From assembly GCA_001549895.1 (NCBI GenBank), contig AP014719.1:2294001-2358000 (forward strand): 64,000 nucleotides of DNA, in the 5' to 3' direction. A program made the translations under genes and the position numbers. Shown one piece after another: positions 48,986 through 59,178 of the stretch (the first letter of the stretch is position 1; each line of letters starts with the position of its first letter). The notes under the pieces are model-generated. The model made no database searches. It was not told the origin of the DNA and saw only the letters and a program-made list of their open reading frames with translations. Source of the DNA: Arthrobacter sp. Hiyo8 (lineage in GTDB: Bacteria; Actinomycetota; Actinomycetes; Actinomycetales; Micrococcaceae).

Positions 48986-50598
48986 CTATTTCGCGGGGTT
49001 GTGCGTGCCGATCGGGACCAGCGTGAGCTTCGGGTGGTTCTTCTCGATGCGGCGGAGAGCCCAGACATCGTTGAACAACGCGAGGTATTCGCCGTCGGAC
49101 CTCAACAGCACCTCAGCGCCCGGGACGTTGGCAAGCGCCGGCATGGCCTCCGCCGTCGAGATCCTCGCCATTGAGTACGGGAGGCGCTCCAAGCGCATCG
49201 GGGCGTTGAAGTCGTGGGCCATGCGGTCTTCAACCACTTCGAACTGCATGGGACCCACAGCGGCGAGCACGGGTGCCTGGTCGCCTCGGACGTCGGAACG
49301 GAGCACCTGGATGACGCCTTCATGCTCAAGCTGTTCGATGCCGCGGCGGAACTGCTTGAAGCGGCTGGGGTCCTGGGACCTGGCCACCTGGAAATGCTCG
49401 GGGGCGAAGAGCGGAATGGCGGGAATTCCACGGGTTCTTCCAGGAACAGGCTGTCTCCAACGCGGAGTGAGGACGCGTTCACCAAGCCGACAACGTCCCC
49501 GGGGTAGGCCTCGTCGATGACTTCGCGTTCGCGCCCGAACACCTGCTGGGCGTACTTGGTGGCGAAGGACTTCCCGGTGCGCGTCTGCGTGACCACCATG
49601 CCGCGCTCAAAGACGCCGGAGCACACCCGGATGAAGGCAACGTGGTCGCGGTGGGCCTTGTTCATGCCGGCCTGGACCTTGAAGACAAACCCGGCAAAGG
49701 GAGCGTCAACGGAACGGGGCTCGCCGTCAACGTCGGGGCGGGGTGCTGCCGGGGGCGCGAAGTCCACCAGGGCATCCAGGATCTCCTTGACCCCGAAGTT
49801 CAAGGCCGCCGAGCTGAAGAGGATGGGCGTTGCCGTTCCGGCGTGGAAGCTCTCCACGTTGAACTCGAGGTTTGATTCGATCACGAGTCCGGCTTCGTCG
49901 ACGGCGTCGCTCCAGTTGTCGCCCTGGGTCTCGGCTGCTTCTTCCGGGGTGAAGTACTCGGTGATGGCGATGTTGGCGCCGGCGTTGTTGCGAGCGAACC
50001 GTGCGAAGCGGTCATTCCGCAGGTCCCAGACTCCACGGAAGTCGCCGGAAATGCCCACGGCCCACGTCAAGGGCATGGGCTGGAGTCCGGTGCGTTCCGT
50101 GATCTCGTCCATCAGGGCGAGCGCGTCGAGGCCCGGGCGGTCCCATTTGTTGATGACCGTGATGATCGGCAGGTTGCGCTGCTTGCAGACCTCGAAGAGC
50201 TTCATGGTCTGTGTTTCCAGGCCCTTGGCGGCGTCCACCAGCATCACTGCGCAGTCGACGGCGGCCAGTACGCGGTAGGTGTCCTCGGAGAAGTCGGCGT
50301 GGCCCGGGGTGTCCAGCAGGTTGATCACGGTGTCCCGGTAGGAGAACTGCAACGCCGCGGAGCTGATGGAAATACCGCGGTCCTTTTCCATCTGCATCCA
50401 GTCGGAAACAGTTTCCTTGCGGTTGGCCTTGCCGCTCGACGCACCGGCGGTGCCGATGACCTTGGCATGCAGGGCGAGGGCTTCCGTGAGCGTGGACTTG
50501 CCGGCGTCCGGGTGCGAGATGACCGCGAAAGTCCGACGCCGGGAGGCCTCATGGTGAATTTCCTGGACTCGGGCGGGGCTCAGGACTTCTTGGGACAC
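48986..50598 (-). CDS. prfC: Peptide chain release factor 3 (one frame break)
   Basis: About 537 residues with one base missing near 49435. G domain: SHPDAGKST (P-loop), DRGISISSAALQF (switch I region), DTPGHADFSEDTYR, INKWDRP; then translation-factor domain II (VFKVQAGMNKAHRDHVAFIRVCSG) and the RF3 C-terminal domain (EGVIQVLRSD, VGPMQFEVVEDRM). It recycles RF1/RF2 from the ribosome using GTP. Start GTG 50598 gives VSQEVLSPARVQEIHHEASRRR, the usual RF3 start. Confidence 0.95.
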
Positions 50599-51452
50599 GG
50601 TGCTACTTTCGCTGCGATCTGGGCGTTGCCCGCACTGGAACGACGGGCCGAACGTGGAATGGAGGCTGGATACGGGCCCCGCGTGGGCCGGGGCCAACTC
50701 AGGGAGTGGCACGATTTGCGCGCCAGCCAAGATACCAAGTTTATCGCAGCCCGGGACCACGCCGGAGGCAGCGTCCCAACCCAGCGCTTAACAGGATCGA
50801 AACGAGGTGCACAAACCTCCGAAATCACCGGCCGATAGTTTGGAGCAATGGCGGACGCCTCCGGCCCGCGTTGGAGCCGTCCGCCCGGAAAAACTGAGCA
50901 GCCGACGATGGCATGAAAGGAACAGGGCATCAATGAAACCAGGGAATGGCTTGTTCTACGATCCCCTCGGCCCCTCCCCGCGGCGAACTCCACAGGGTTC
51001 ACGCCGGTGAACTCCACAGGATTCACGGAATCGAACTCCGCCGCGGCCAGGAGCTGGCCCCAGCAAGGACACCGCCGGACGCGAGCACGGGCGGCGGAAC
51101 CCACTCTCCAGCGAGGCAAACGCATCCGGACACCGGAAGGGCGGCGGCCAGGGAAGCCGCGCTGCAGAGTGTGCGGCGCGACCTTGAGCGACTCGCGCGC
51201 CTTCGGACGGCTCCATGACGGTCCCGGGGACCGAGCCCAAAGCGGCGGTCCGGCGACCGCCGTCGAGCGCGTTTCCGGGGCCTCGTCACCTAACCTTCTT
51301 TGGGCACTTTAAGGCTTGCCCGTGCGGTTGTTGCCGGTCTATACCTCTATCATTGAGCTTGCGGGAAACATGGCATTTTGATCCCGCCGACTTATTGCTG
51401 AAAACCGGCACACTTGCGGGCGCGCCTGCGTGCACCTTTGAAGGGAACACCT
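50599..51452. other. 850-bp region between prfC and disA without a confident gene
   Basis: The prfC leader lies at the left end. On the plus strand an ATG at 50934 (AAGGAACAGGG upstream) opens a short frame, MKPGNGLFYDPLGPSPRRTP, that stops after 25 codons. With a frame break it could join a Ser/Arg-rich stretch ending near 51312 that includes PRCRVCGATLSDSRAFGRLHDG, a possible zinc-knuckle peptide. A direct repeat GAACTCCACAGGGTTCACG occurs at 50985 and 51009, with a decayed third copy. The last 140 bp are less GC-rich and probably hold the disA promoter (TATACCT near 51340). Confidence 0.4.
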
Positions 51453-52528
51453 ATGGCTCGGAGCCCCGAAGATTCGCTCAAGGCGACTCTGGGCAGGGTG
51501 GCCCCGGAACACCGTTGCGCGACGGCCTGGAACGCATCCTCCGTGGGCGCACCGGTGCCCTGATTGTGTTGGGCACGGACCGGACCATCGAATCCATCTG
51601 TTCAGGCGGCTTTGAAATCGGCATCGATTTCTCCCCGACGCGACTGCGTGAGCTCGCGAAGATGGACGGTGCCATCATCTGCGACAAAGACGCCGGGAAT
51701 ATCCTTCGTGCAGCAGTACAGCTTGTGCCGGACTCCAGCATCGAGACCCAGGAATCAGGAACGCGTCACAGGACGGCCGAGCGCGTAGCCATCCAGACAG
51801 GTGTTCCGGTGATTTCGGTCAGCCAGTCCATGCAGATCATCGCCCTCTACGTCAACGGCCTGCGGCACGTGCTGGAGGGCTCCGAGAAGGTCCTGGCCCG
51901 CGCCAACCAGGCTCTCGCAACCCTCGAACGCTACAGCGCCCGATTGGACCAGGTCACCAGCGCCCTGTCGGCCCTCGAAATCGAGGCCATGGTCACCGTC
52001 CGGGATGTGGCGGTCACCCTCCAGCGCCAGGAAATGGTCCGGCGCATCGCCGAGGAAATCGCCCAGTATGTCCTGGAACTGGGTGAGGACGGCAGGCTGC
52101 TCTCGCTGCAGTTGGAAGAGCTCACCACCGGCCGCGGCCCGGGCAGCGACGTGATCATCCGGGACTACGCCGGTGCCGACGCTTCGCCCGAGGACATCGA
52201 CGGCGCTGTGCAGGCCCTTTTGGATCTTGGCCCGGCGGAGCTGATCGACCTGGGCAAGATCGCCGGAATCATCGGTTTCGCCGGAGGCATGGACGTGCTC
52301 GACGCCGGTGTGCAGCCGCGCGGCTACCGCCTCTTGTCCGGGCTGAAGTCGGTTCCGAAAGCCGTGGCCGACCGTTTGGTGGAGCACTTCGGCGGACTCC
52401 AGTACCTCATGGCCGCCACTATCGACGATCTCATGACCGTAGACGGCATCGGCGACCAGCGCGCCCGGACTGTCCGTGAAGGGCTCAGCCGCATGGCCGA
52501 AGCCAGCCTGCTGGACAGGTTCCTCTAG
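51453..52528 (+). CDS. disA: DNA integrity scanning protein, diadenylate cyclase (one frame break)
   Basis: About 358 residues, the usual length, with one base missing near 51503. The DAC domain has DGAIICD and GTRHRTAERVA, the two catalytic motifs of c-di-AMP synthesis from two ATP. A helical linker and a C-terminal RuvA-like HhH domain follow (LMTVDGIGDQRARTVREGL). ATG 51453 has GAAGGGAAC upstream. The protein scans DNA and signals lesions through c-di-AMP. Its stop shares CTAG with the convergent gene. Confidence 0.95.
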
Positions 52529-53243
52529 CCGAGCTGGAACACGGCTTTCGTGCTCGCTTTGTTTCCCAAGACGGCTTTGAACGTGTAGGTGCCGGTGGCC
52601 GGCTTGGCCGAGATGACGCCACAACCCTCCGTCGTCCGGTTGCGTTGCCAGGGGAAGTTGGCGATCTCGCTCTTGCCCGGATCGATCTGCTTCACGAGGT
52701 CATCGCCCTTCGCTTGGCAGTCCTTGGAGGAGAAGATCCGGTCCTCGCCGCTCATTACCAGGAACTCCATCTGCGACGTGCCTACGTTGACCTGGCACGG
52801 CGCTGCTCCGCCGTTGGTGATCTTCATGCTCAACACGGGGTTCTGTCCGGCCGCATAAGCGGGCTGGTCCGTGGACGCCGTTACCGTCACAAGGTTGAGG
52901 TCGCACACAGGAGTGGCCGTGGGTGTCGTGGTAGCCGCGATGGGATCCGTCGATGGCGTCTGGCTCGCAGGAGCGGCTCCCACGGCTTGGGTCTTGGCTG
53001 CGCCGGGATCAGCCTTGCCTGCAAGGGATGAACTCATGGCAACGACCCCGGCAACGAGCATCGCCAGGACCACCAGGAGGGCACCGAAGACAACCAACCT
53101 CCGACGCCGGTAAACGGCAGGGCTTGTCCGCCGCCTTTGGGGCCGACCCCATTCGCGGAACGGCTTGCTCCTGCGGTCCGGGCAGGGCTTTTTGCCGACG
53201 GCGACGTGCGCGCCCTCGGCGGTTGCTTGCCCTTGTTGACCAT
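52525..53243 (-). CDS. Membrane-anchored secreted hypothetical protein (one frame break)
   Basis: About 239 residues with one base missing near 53107. A basic cytosolic head (MVNKGKQPPRARTSPSAKSP) is followed by RRRLVVFGALLVVLAMLVAGVVA, one membrane helix, a Thr/Pro/Ala linker (PIAATTTPTATPVC) and a beta-rich extracellular domain: CDLNLVTVTASTDQPAYAAGQ, PVLSMKITNGGAAPCQVNVG, YTFKAVLGNKASTKAVFQL. Two Cys pairs could form disulfides. It resembles intracellular proteinase inhibitor (BsuPI)-like Ig domains, but not enough to name it. It shares stop bases CTAG with disA. Confidence 0.75.
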
Positions 53244-53405
53244 GCTTCTAGGCTAGGCAACGCAAGGCCCGGATGGCACCGCACCACGCCGCCGGGGCCT
53301 GATCGGGGCCAGTATGACCTACGTCATTCCGGGCCGGCTCCACTACAGTGGATGGCAGGAATCGGCCGCCAACAGGGCCCGCCACGAACCGCAGCAAGGA
53401 TCTTC

Positions 53406-54389
53406 ATGTCACTGCCCGGCTCCGCCGAGATTGCCAGCGCCGCTGAACTTGCCGGCACCCCTCACCTCACGGACTTGCACCACTCCATGGACCGTTGGTT
53501 CTCCGAGGTGGCCCGCGTATTGCCGTGGAGGGCCCCGGACTGCAGTCCATGGGGAATCCTGGTCAGCGAGGTGATGCTGCAGCAGACTCCGGTGGTTCGC
53601 GTCCTGCCGGTGTGGGAAGACTGGATGGATCGCTGGCCGGAACCTGCGGACCTCGCGGAGCAGCCCTCGGGTGAGGCCGTGCGGCATTGGGCAGGCTCGG
53701 TTATCCCCGCCGCGCGCTCAGGCTCCACGCGGCCGCCGTCGCGATCGTGGAACAGCATGGCGGCAAGGTGCCGGACACGCACGCATCGCTGTTGAGCCTT
53801 CCCGGCGTCGGCGACTACACGGCAGCGGCGGTGGCTGCTTTTGCGTTCGGGCGCCGCGAAACCGTGGTGGACACGAACATCCGGCGGGTGCACGCCCGGC
53901 TCGTTTCAGGACTCGCCCTGCCGGCGCCGTCGCTCACCGCGTCGGAGATGCGCCTTGCCGAATCGCTCATGCCCGACGACGTCACGCTCTCCGTCCGCTG
54001 GAACGCTTCCGTCATGGAACTCGGAGCGCTGGTGTGCACGGCCCGCTCCCCCAAGTGCTCAGACTGCCCCGTCCGCGACTCCTGCGCGTGGCTTGCCGCA
54101 GGTGAACCGCCCCCGACGTACACCCCCAAGGGCCAGGCGTGGCACGGCACGGACCGGCAGTTGCGGGGTGCCGTCATGGCCGTGTTGCGCGTGGCCGATT
54201 CGCCGGTAGCCCCTGAGCTGTTCGAGCGCCCGCAGCCGACCTCGGCTTCGACGCCGAGGGCACGGCCGTGCCGCTAGCTGCCCTGCACCGCTTGAATTCG
54301 GCCCGGAGCAGTTGGAACGCGCTCTTGAGGGGCTTCTGCGCGACGGTTTAGCCGAGATGCACGACGGCGGACTGCGGCTCCCGGCCTAG
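53406..54389 (+). CDS. mutY: A/G-specific adenine glycosylase MutY (three frame breaks)
   Basis: About 328 residues with bases missing near 53700, 54232 and 54293. LPWRAPDCSPWGILVSEVMLQQT contains the catalytic Glu; the helix-hairpin-helix is LLSLPGVGDYTAAAVAAFAFGRRETVVDTNIRRV with the catalytic Asp. The [4Fe-4S] cluster ligands are CTARSPKCSDCPVRDSC (C-x6-C-x2-C-x5-C). The C-terminal NUDIX-like 8-oxoG domain is short. It removes A opposite 8-oxoG. ATG 53406 has AAGGA six bases upstream. Confidence 0.93.
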
Positions 54390-54411
54390 GCTTCCGTTTG
54401 CGCCGCGTCCT

Positions 54412-55067
54412 TCACGCCGTGGACGGCTTGCGGGCTAGAAGGTAGGCCTGCGGGGTCTTCTCGTACCTGTCGTCCGGTTCGCGGAGAAGCTGTGCCTCGA
54501 CGACCAAGCCGGCCTGAAGGAGGAGTTCCGAGATGTGGTCCGGCGGCAAGCGGTAGGCATCGAGGTCGATCTCGTGGCCATACGCGAAGCCCAAGTGCCT
54601 GGGCTCGTCACCGGCTTGGAACGCGAGCAGCAGCAAGCCGCCGTCCAGGAGGGTCCGGTGGAATTCCCGAACACCCGCGGCAAACGGGCCGGCGGCGTGT
54701 GGATGATCGAATACCAGGCGACGATGCCGTCCAGGGTGCCGTCCGCCAACTCCAGTGCCTCCATCGACCCTTCACTGAACTGCAGGCTGGGGTGATCGCG
54801 GCGGGCTACAGCCACCATTTCCGGCGACAGGTCGATGCCGAAAGCCGCCAGGCCGAGTGAACGCAAGTGCGCCGTGATCCGTCCGGGCCCGCAACCAATG
54901 TCGGCAACTGCCTCGCCGCCCGAGGACTGCACAAGCTCGGCAAAGGTGCCGAGCATGGCCCGGTCATAAGGTTTGGTGTGGAGTTCGTTGCGCAGGAGTT
55001 CGGCGTAATCGACGGCTACCGTGTTGTATGCGGCGCGAGTGGCATGCACATCCGAGGGTTCAGTCAT
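54412..55067 (-). CDS. Class I SAM-dependent methyltransferase (one frame break)
   Basis: About 218 residues with one base missing near 54670. SAM-binding motif I is VADIGCGPGRITAHL, the acidic motif II is AAFGIDLSPEMVAVAR, and motif IV is GIVAWYSIIHTPP. After the break GGLLLLAFQAGDEPRHLGFAYGHEIDLDAYRL continues the Rossmann sheet. Methyltransferase type 11 (UbiE-like); the substrate is not deducible. Start taken at ATG 55067 (MTEPSDVHATRAAYNTVAVDYAE); an ATG at 55112 extends it by 15 residues. Confidence 0.85.
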
Positions 55068-55237
55068 GGAAAGAACCCTATTCTTTGTGGCCGGCTTGCT
55101 CCTGGACTCCACGGAAAACCCGGCCGTTACTTAGCCCGAGGTCGCGGAGCCACAACGATCCGCAGATGTCGGTAACGATGTGCCTGCCAGTTGCGGGCAT
55201 CCCGTTCCGGGCGTCGGCCGCGGGATTATTCTCAAGT

Positions 55238-55725
55238 ATGCGCAGGTTGTGGGCCGCCATTGCATTGACCACGACGGCGGCGCTCTGGTCGGGATGCGAA
55301 CCCCAAGTCACCGTTTGCCCGGCAATTGCGATGGCCCCGTGGTCTCCCTGACAATCACGGCAGACTACGCGCCAACGGTCAAAACCGTCCATTTGAAGGC
55401 ATGCCAGGACGGGAAATGCCGCGAGGGCGATGTGGATCTGCGCCCGGGCAGCGTGTCGCTCCCTCAATCCTGCGGGCCGGAACCTGAAGGGTCATGCTCT
55501 GCCGTCGCGTCACCGGATGGCACCCGCTACGGCTTCCTCAACATGGGAACGCTAACCTCCTCGCCCATCGATGCCGAAGTGACTGGCCTGGACACAAACG
55601 GCGGGACCTTGCCCACCAGGACGCTCAACTTCACGCCGAAAAGTACCAAACCGTGGGGCGAGCAGTGCCAGACCGCCATTACGGCGAGCCTCTTGCTCGA
55701 TGCCCATGGTCTGCGGCAGTCCTGA
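55238..55725 (+). CDS. Small secreted lipoprotein (one frame break)
   Basis: About 162 residues with one base missing near 55345. MRRLWAAIALTTTAALWSGC is a signal peptide with lipobox WSGC. The mature part is a beta-type domain with two internal Cys pairs (HLKACQDGKCREGDVDLRPG, PQSCGPEPEGSCSAV). I recognise no family. It stands between the methyltransferase (divergent) and dhaM (convergent). Probably an exported actinobacterial protein of unknown role. Confidence 0.72.
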
Positions 55726-55794
55726 ACACCTCCGCGGCACGGCAAATCTCGGCGTGCGGCGACATATCGGCGTGCAGGCACATATCGGACGACG

Positions 55795-56490
55795 TCAGAT
55801 CTCGCCGAATCCCTGTTCCACCAGCCGCCTGACGTAGTCCACGGCTTTCGATGAGTCTTTGCCCCAAGCCTCGACCCTGAGTTTGCCGCCATGGCCCACG
55901 GCGAGGCCCATGAGTTCCATGATGGAGGTGCCATCGACGCCGTTTACCGTTGCCTCGACATCCATCCCGGCCAGTCCGCCCGCAATCTTCGCCGCAGGCC
56001 TGGCGTGCATTCCCATGGGGTTTATGAGCTCGAACTCGCCGCTTTCCGCCGGTTCGCCCCTTCCTTGGGATTCGGCTGTCCCCGCGGACTCAAAAACAGG
56101 CTCCGGGCCGAATCGAACCGACTCCGCAGCGGCCTTCACTGCGGCGGCCATGGCACCACCCTGGGTGGCCACCGCTGCGGCGACCAGGCCCTCCACCAAG
56201 GGAGCGTCGGCGAGGAGCACTTTGTCCGGTTCGCTGCAGAACTCGGCCGCTGATTCTGCCGTCATGACCGCGGAACCAAGGTCCGTCAGAACCACCACGC
56301 CATCCCCTGAAGCCTCCCCAAGTCCTGCCTCGAATGCGGCGATCGCTTTCTCCAGGTCGGTGCCGATCCGGCCATCCTCCGTCCCGCCGACGGCGTAGAA
56401 CCGCACATCGGGGGCCATCTGCGCGGCCAGTTCAACCGCGCCCTCCGCGATCTTCCGACTGTGCGAGACCACCACCAAGCCCACCGTCAT
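55795..56490 (-). CDS. dhaM: Dihydroxyacetone kinase phosphotransferase subunit DhaM with fused HPr domain
   Basis: An intact 231-residue protein. Residues 1-125 form the EIIA-mannose-like domain ([14 protein letters not shown] with active-site His, VVLTDLGSA). After a Gln/Pro/Glu linker, residues 145-231 are an HPr domain with active His in [14 protein letters not shown]. The EI-like third domain of long DhaM proteins is missing, so phosphate must come from the general PTS EI. It rephosphorylates ADP bound to DhaL. Its start overlaps the dhaL stop (ATGA). Confidence 0.94.
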   Translation of the reverse strand: MTVGLVVVSHSRKIAEGAVELAAQMAPDVRFYAVGGTEDGRIGTDLEKAIAAFEAGLGEASGDGVVVLTDLGSAVMTAESAAEFCSEPDKVLLADAPLVEGLVAAAVATQGGAMAAAVKAAAESVRFGPEPVFESAGTAESQGRGEPAESGEFELINPMGMHARPAAKIAGGLAGMDVEATVNGVDGTSIMELMGLAVGHGGKLRVEAWGKDSSKAVDYVRRLVEQGFGEI

Positions 56491-57141
56491 TCAGCGGACC
56501 CTTCGGGGAATCCGGCGGCGGTCGCGGCGGCGCGCAACAACAGCGCAGAAGACGCAGCCCCGGGATCTCGGTGACCGGCGCTGCGTTCACCGAGGTAGCT
56601 TGCGCGCCCCTTGCGGGCTACCAACGGATCAGTCGTCACGGCCCGACCTCGGCAGCCTCGGCCGCCGCGGCCAGCACCGCCACAGCATCTCCTCCAGCCA
56701 CGAGGACCTCGTCCGCCGCTTCCACGGCGGGAGACCAGGCATCCACCATGGTTTTGTCGCCCAGCTCCGCTTTTCCGCGGGCAACAATTCCGTCCCGAGC
56801 CGCAGTCAGTGCTCCTGCAAGCGCCGCTGCATCAACGTCCGCGCTTTCTCCCAGCGCCGTTGCCGCCCGAAGATACGCGGTTCCGTACAGCGGTCCGGCT
56901 GCCCCGCCCACCTTGGACATCAAGGCCATCGCCGCCAGCTTCAGCGCTGCACCGGGCGTTTCGGGTGGAGTCTGGGCAAGTTTCTCCATGACGGCCTGGA
57001 ATCCCCGGTCCATGTTTTCACCGTGGTCGGAGTCGCCGATCGCGCGGTCCAGAGCAATCAACTCTTCCCGGTGCTCGGCCATGAGCCGTGCGGAGAGCGT
57101 CAACCATTCGACCGCCCATTCGACCCCAGGCCCACTGTCAC
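56487..57141 (-). CDS. dhaL: Dihydroxyacetone kinase ADP-binding subunit DhaL (two frame breaks)
   Basis: About 218 residues with bases missing near 57125 and 56635. The Mg-ADP site is [30 protein letters not shown] and [15 protein letters not shown] complete the family pattern. GTG 57141 overlaps the dhaK stop. It transfers phosphate from DhaM to dihydroxyacetone held by DhaK. Confidence 0.93.
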
Positions 57142-58137
57142 ATCCCCCAACGCAGGGCCGGAGTATGGACGGGCGCGTCCCAAAGGGCCGTGAGTTCGTC
57201 ATCAAGACGCAGTACCGAGATGGAGCAGCCCTGCATCTCGAGCGACGTGACGTAGTTGCCCACGAGGGAGCGTTCCACTTTGGCTCCTCTTTCCGCGAGG
57301 ATCTGGGCGGCCCGGCGGTAGACGATGTACAACTCGCTAAGGGGCGTACCGCCCATGCCGTTGACGAAGAGCAGCACTTCTTCACCGGCCTTGATCCCAA
57401 GGTCCTCCAGGACAGGGTCCAAGAGGCGGCTGGTGATGGCGTCGGCGCCCTCCATGGCGATCCGGTGCCTGCCGGGTTCACCGTGAATGCCTATGCCGAT
57501 TTCGATTTCATCCTCGGCGAGCTCGAAGCTGGGTACCCGGCATGCGGCACGGTGCAGCCGGAGAGGGCGACGCCCATGGTGCGCACGTTGCGGACAACTC
57601 CCTCCGCCACGCCCGCGACGGCTTCCAGCGAATCCCCACGCTCCGCTGCTGCGCCGGCAATCTTTTCGACCAGCACGGTGCCGCCCACGCGCGGCGGCCT
57701 GCCGTATACAGGGAATCCTCCACCGCGACGTCGTCGTTGACGAGAACCGAGCGGACGCTGATTCCTTCAGCCTGGGCCATCTCTGCCGCGGTCTCGAAGT
57801 TCAGCACGTCACCGGTGTAGTTCTTCACGATGTGAATGACGCCGGCCCCGGAATCGACGGCCGCCGTGGCCGGAATGATTTGGTCAGGCGTGGGCGAGGT
57901 GAAGACGGCGCCCGGCACAGCGGCGTCGAGCATTCCGTGCCCCACAAAGCCGGCATGAAGCGGCTCATGGCCGCTCCCTCCTCCCGACACAAGCGCCACC
58001 TTGCCGGCTACGGGCGCTCCTTTTCGAACGACGAAGATGGGGTCCGTATGGACATCCACGAGATCGGCATGGGCCATGCCGAAACCCTCGACAGACTCGT
58101 CCACCACCGAGCGGGGATCGTTGATGAGCTTTTTCAT
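57138..58137 (-). CDS. dhaK: Dihydroxyacetone kinase subunit DhaK (two frame breaks)
   Basis: About 333 residues with bases missing near 57683 and 57535. MKKLINDPRSVVDESVEGF is the normal start; GGGSGHEPLHAGFVGHGMLDAA carries the dihydroxyacetone-binding residues, IVKNYTGDVLNFE and GIHGEPG complete the site. ATG 58137 has AGGAG six bases upstream. It binds dihydroxyacetone covalently through His for phosphorylation by DhaL. It is the first gene of dhaKLM. Confidence 0.94.
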
Positions 58138-58257
58138 GGCGCGCTCCTGGGGCGTTGCTGGTAGGTGATTTGACCCTACTACCAGCGCCCCGGGCACGGT
58201 AGGGGAACGGTCCGTATGTGCGAACGTGCAACACAGAACCCAGCGACGGAAAGGCAA

Positions 58258-58285
58258 AAGGGACAACCCCCAATGGTTGTCCCTT
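58258..58285 (-). terminator. Terminator after the 68-residue protein gene
   Basis: AAGGGACAACC and GGTTGTCCCTT form an 11-bp stem with a six-base loop, followed on the minus strand by TTGCC. It lies 28 bp after the stop at 58313. Confidence 0.85.
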
Positions 58286-58312
58286 CTGAAAAACCTTCCG
58301 GTATCCGCCTGC

Positions 58313-58519
58313 TTAGTGGGGCGGTCCGCCCACCGTCAGACGGCCGATGCTGAAGTCTTGGGCTGTTGCGTCCTTGGCCATCGAGTCGGGCCAAAGATCG
58401 GTGCACGCGGACCGCATGCACCCGCCGGTCCCCTGCTTGCGCGACTCCGGTGTGGAGCCGGGACGCGGCATGTCGATTTGGAAACCTGAAAAGTCCGGAA
58501 ACATAACGTGGTACTTCAT
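58313..58519 (-). CDS. Small hypothetical protein, 68 residues
   Basis: MKYHVMFPDFSGFQIDMPRP opens the protein; the rest is polar, with CMRSACTDLWPDSMAKDATAQDF and a Gly-Pro-rich end. No membrane segment. An excellent SD (GGAGG, six bases before ATG) and a terminator after the stop support a real monocistronic gene. I know no family; the two Cys (C-x4-C) might bind metal. It lies between the dha operon and the acetyltransferase gene, all on the minus strand. Confidence 0.72.
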   Translation of the reverse strand: MKYHVMFPDFSGFQIDMPRPGSTPESRKQGTGGCMRSACTDLWPDSMAKDATAQDFSIGRLTVGGPPH

Positions 58520-58640
58520 TTCTCGCCTCCACAGTATGGTTGGCCCGCCGCAACCGAGCCTCAACTAGTTTATCCATCAAGTTGATATACGTAAAGACTT
58601 TGGGGACCGGCACATTCAGGGACGGGGGAAGAACCCGGAG

Positions 58641-59150
58641 CTAAAGGACCTTGATCATGCGGGTGTTGCCCAGGGTATTGGGCTTCACGCGGGCCAGATC
58701 GAGGAACTCGGCCACGCCTTCGTCGTGGGAACGCAGCAATTCCGAGTAGACCTGGGGGTCGACGGCGGTTTGGTCCGCCATGACTTCGAAGCCGTGGCGC
58801 TTGAAGAAGTCCACTTCGAACGTCAGGCAGAAGACCCGCGCAACGCCCAAGGCCCGGGCGTCCTCCAGGAGTTGCTGGACAAGGACATGACCCACGCCCT
58901 TGCCCCGCCAATTGTCGTCCGCCGCCAAAGTGCGCACCTCTGCCAGGTCCTCCCACATGACGTGCAGCGCACCGCAACCGATCACCTCGCCGTCGGACGA
59001 TTCGGCAATCCGGAACTCCTGGAGGCTCTCGTAGTAGGCAACGGTCTCCTTGGCCATCAGGATTCGCTGCTCTGCCAGTGGCGCTACAAGCCTCTTGATC
59101 GCGGCAACATCGCCGGTGCGGGCAGGACGGATACTGAAGGTGGAAGTCAC
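58641..59150 (-). CDS. Amino-acid N-acetyltransferase, short ArgA-like GNAT
   Basis: An intact 169-residue GNAT protein starting at GTG 59150. FSIRPARTGDVAAIKRLVAPL, then EVIGCGALHVMWEDLAEVRTLAADDNWRGKGVGHVLVQQLLEDAR with the acetyl-CoA loop (RGKGVG), and FKRHGFEVMADQTAVDPQVYSE. This is the pattern of the stand-alone N-acetylglutamate synthases of actinobacteria, which start arginine synthesis. It lies 28 bp after the S9 peptidase gene. Confidence 0.88.
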   Translation of the reverse strand: MTSTFSIRPARTGDVAAIKRLVAPLAEQRILMAKETVAYYESLQEFRIAESSDGEVIGCGALHVMWEDLAEVRTLAADDNWRGKGVGHVLVQQLLEDARALGVARVFCLTFEVDFFKRHGFEVMADQTAVDPQVYSELLRSHDEGVAEFLDLARVKPNTLGNTRMIKVL

Positions 59151-59178
59151 AGCCCCAATCTTACGAGGCGAAAGGCGC

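Noticed and set aside
51755..52624. Minus-strand frame of 289 residues opposite disA
   Set aside because: Antisense shadow of disA; no SD and no recognisable fold.
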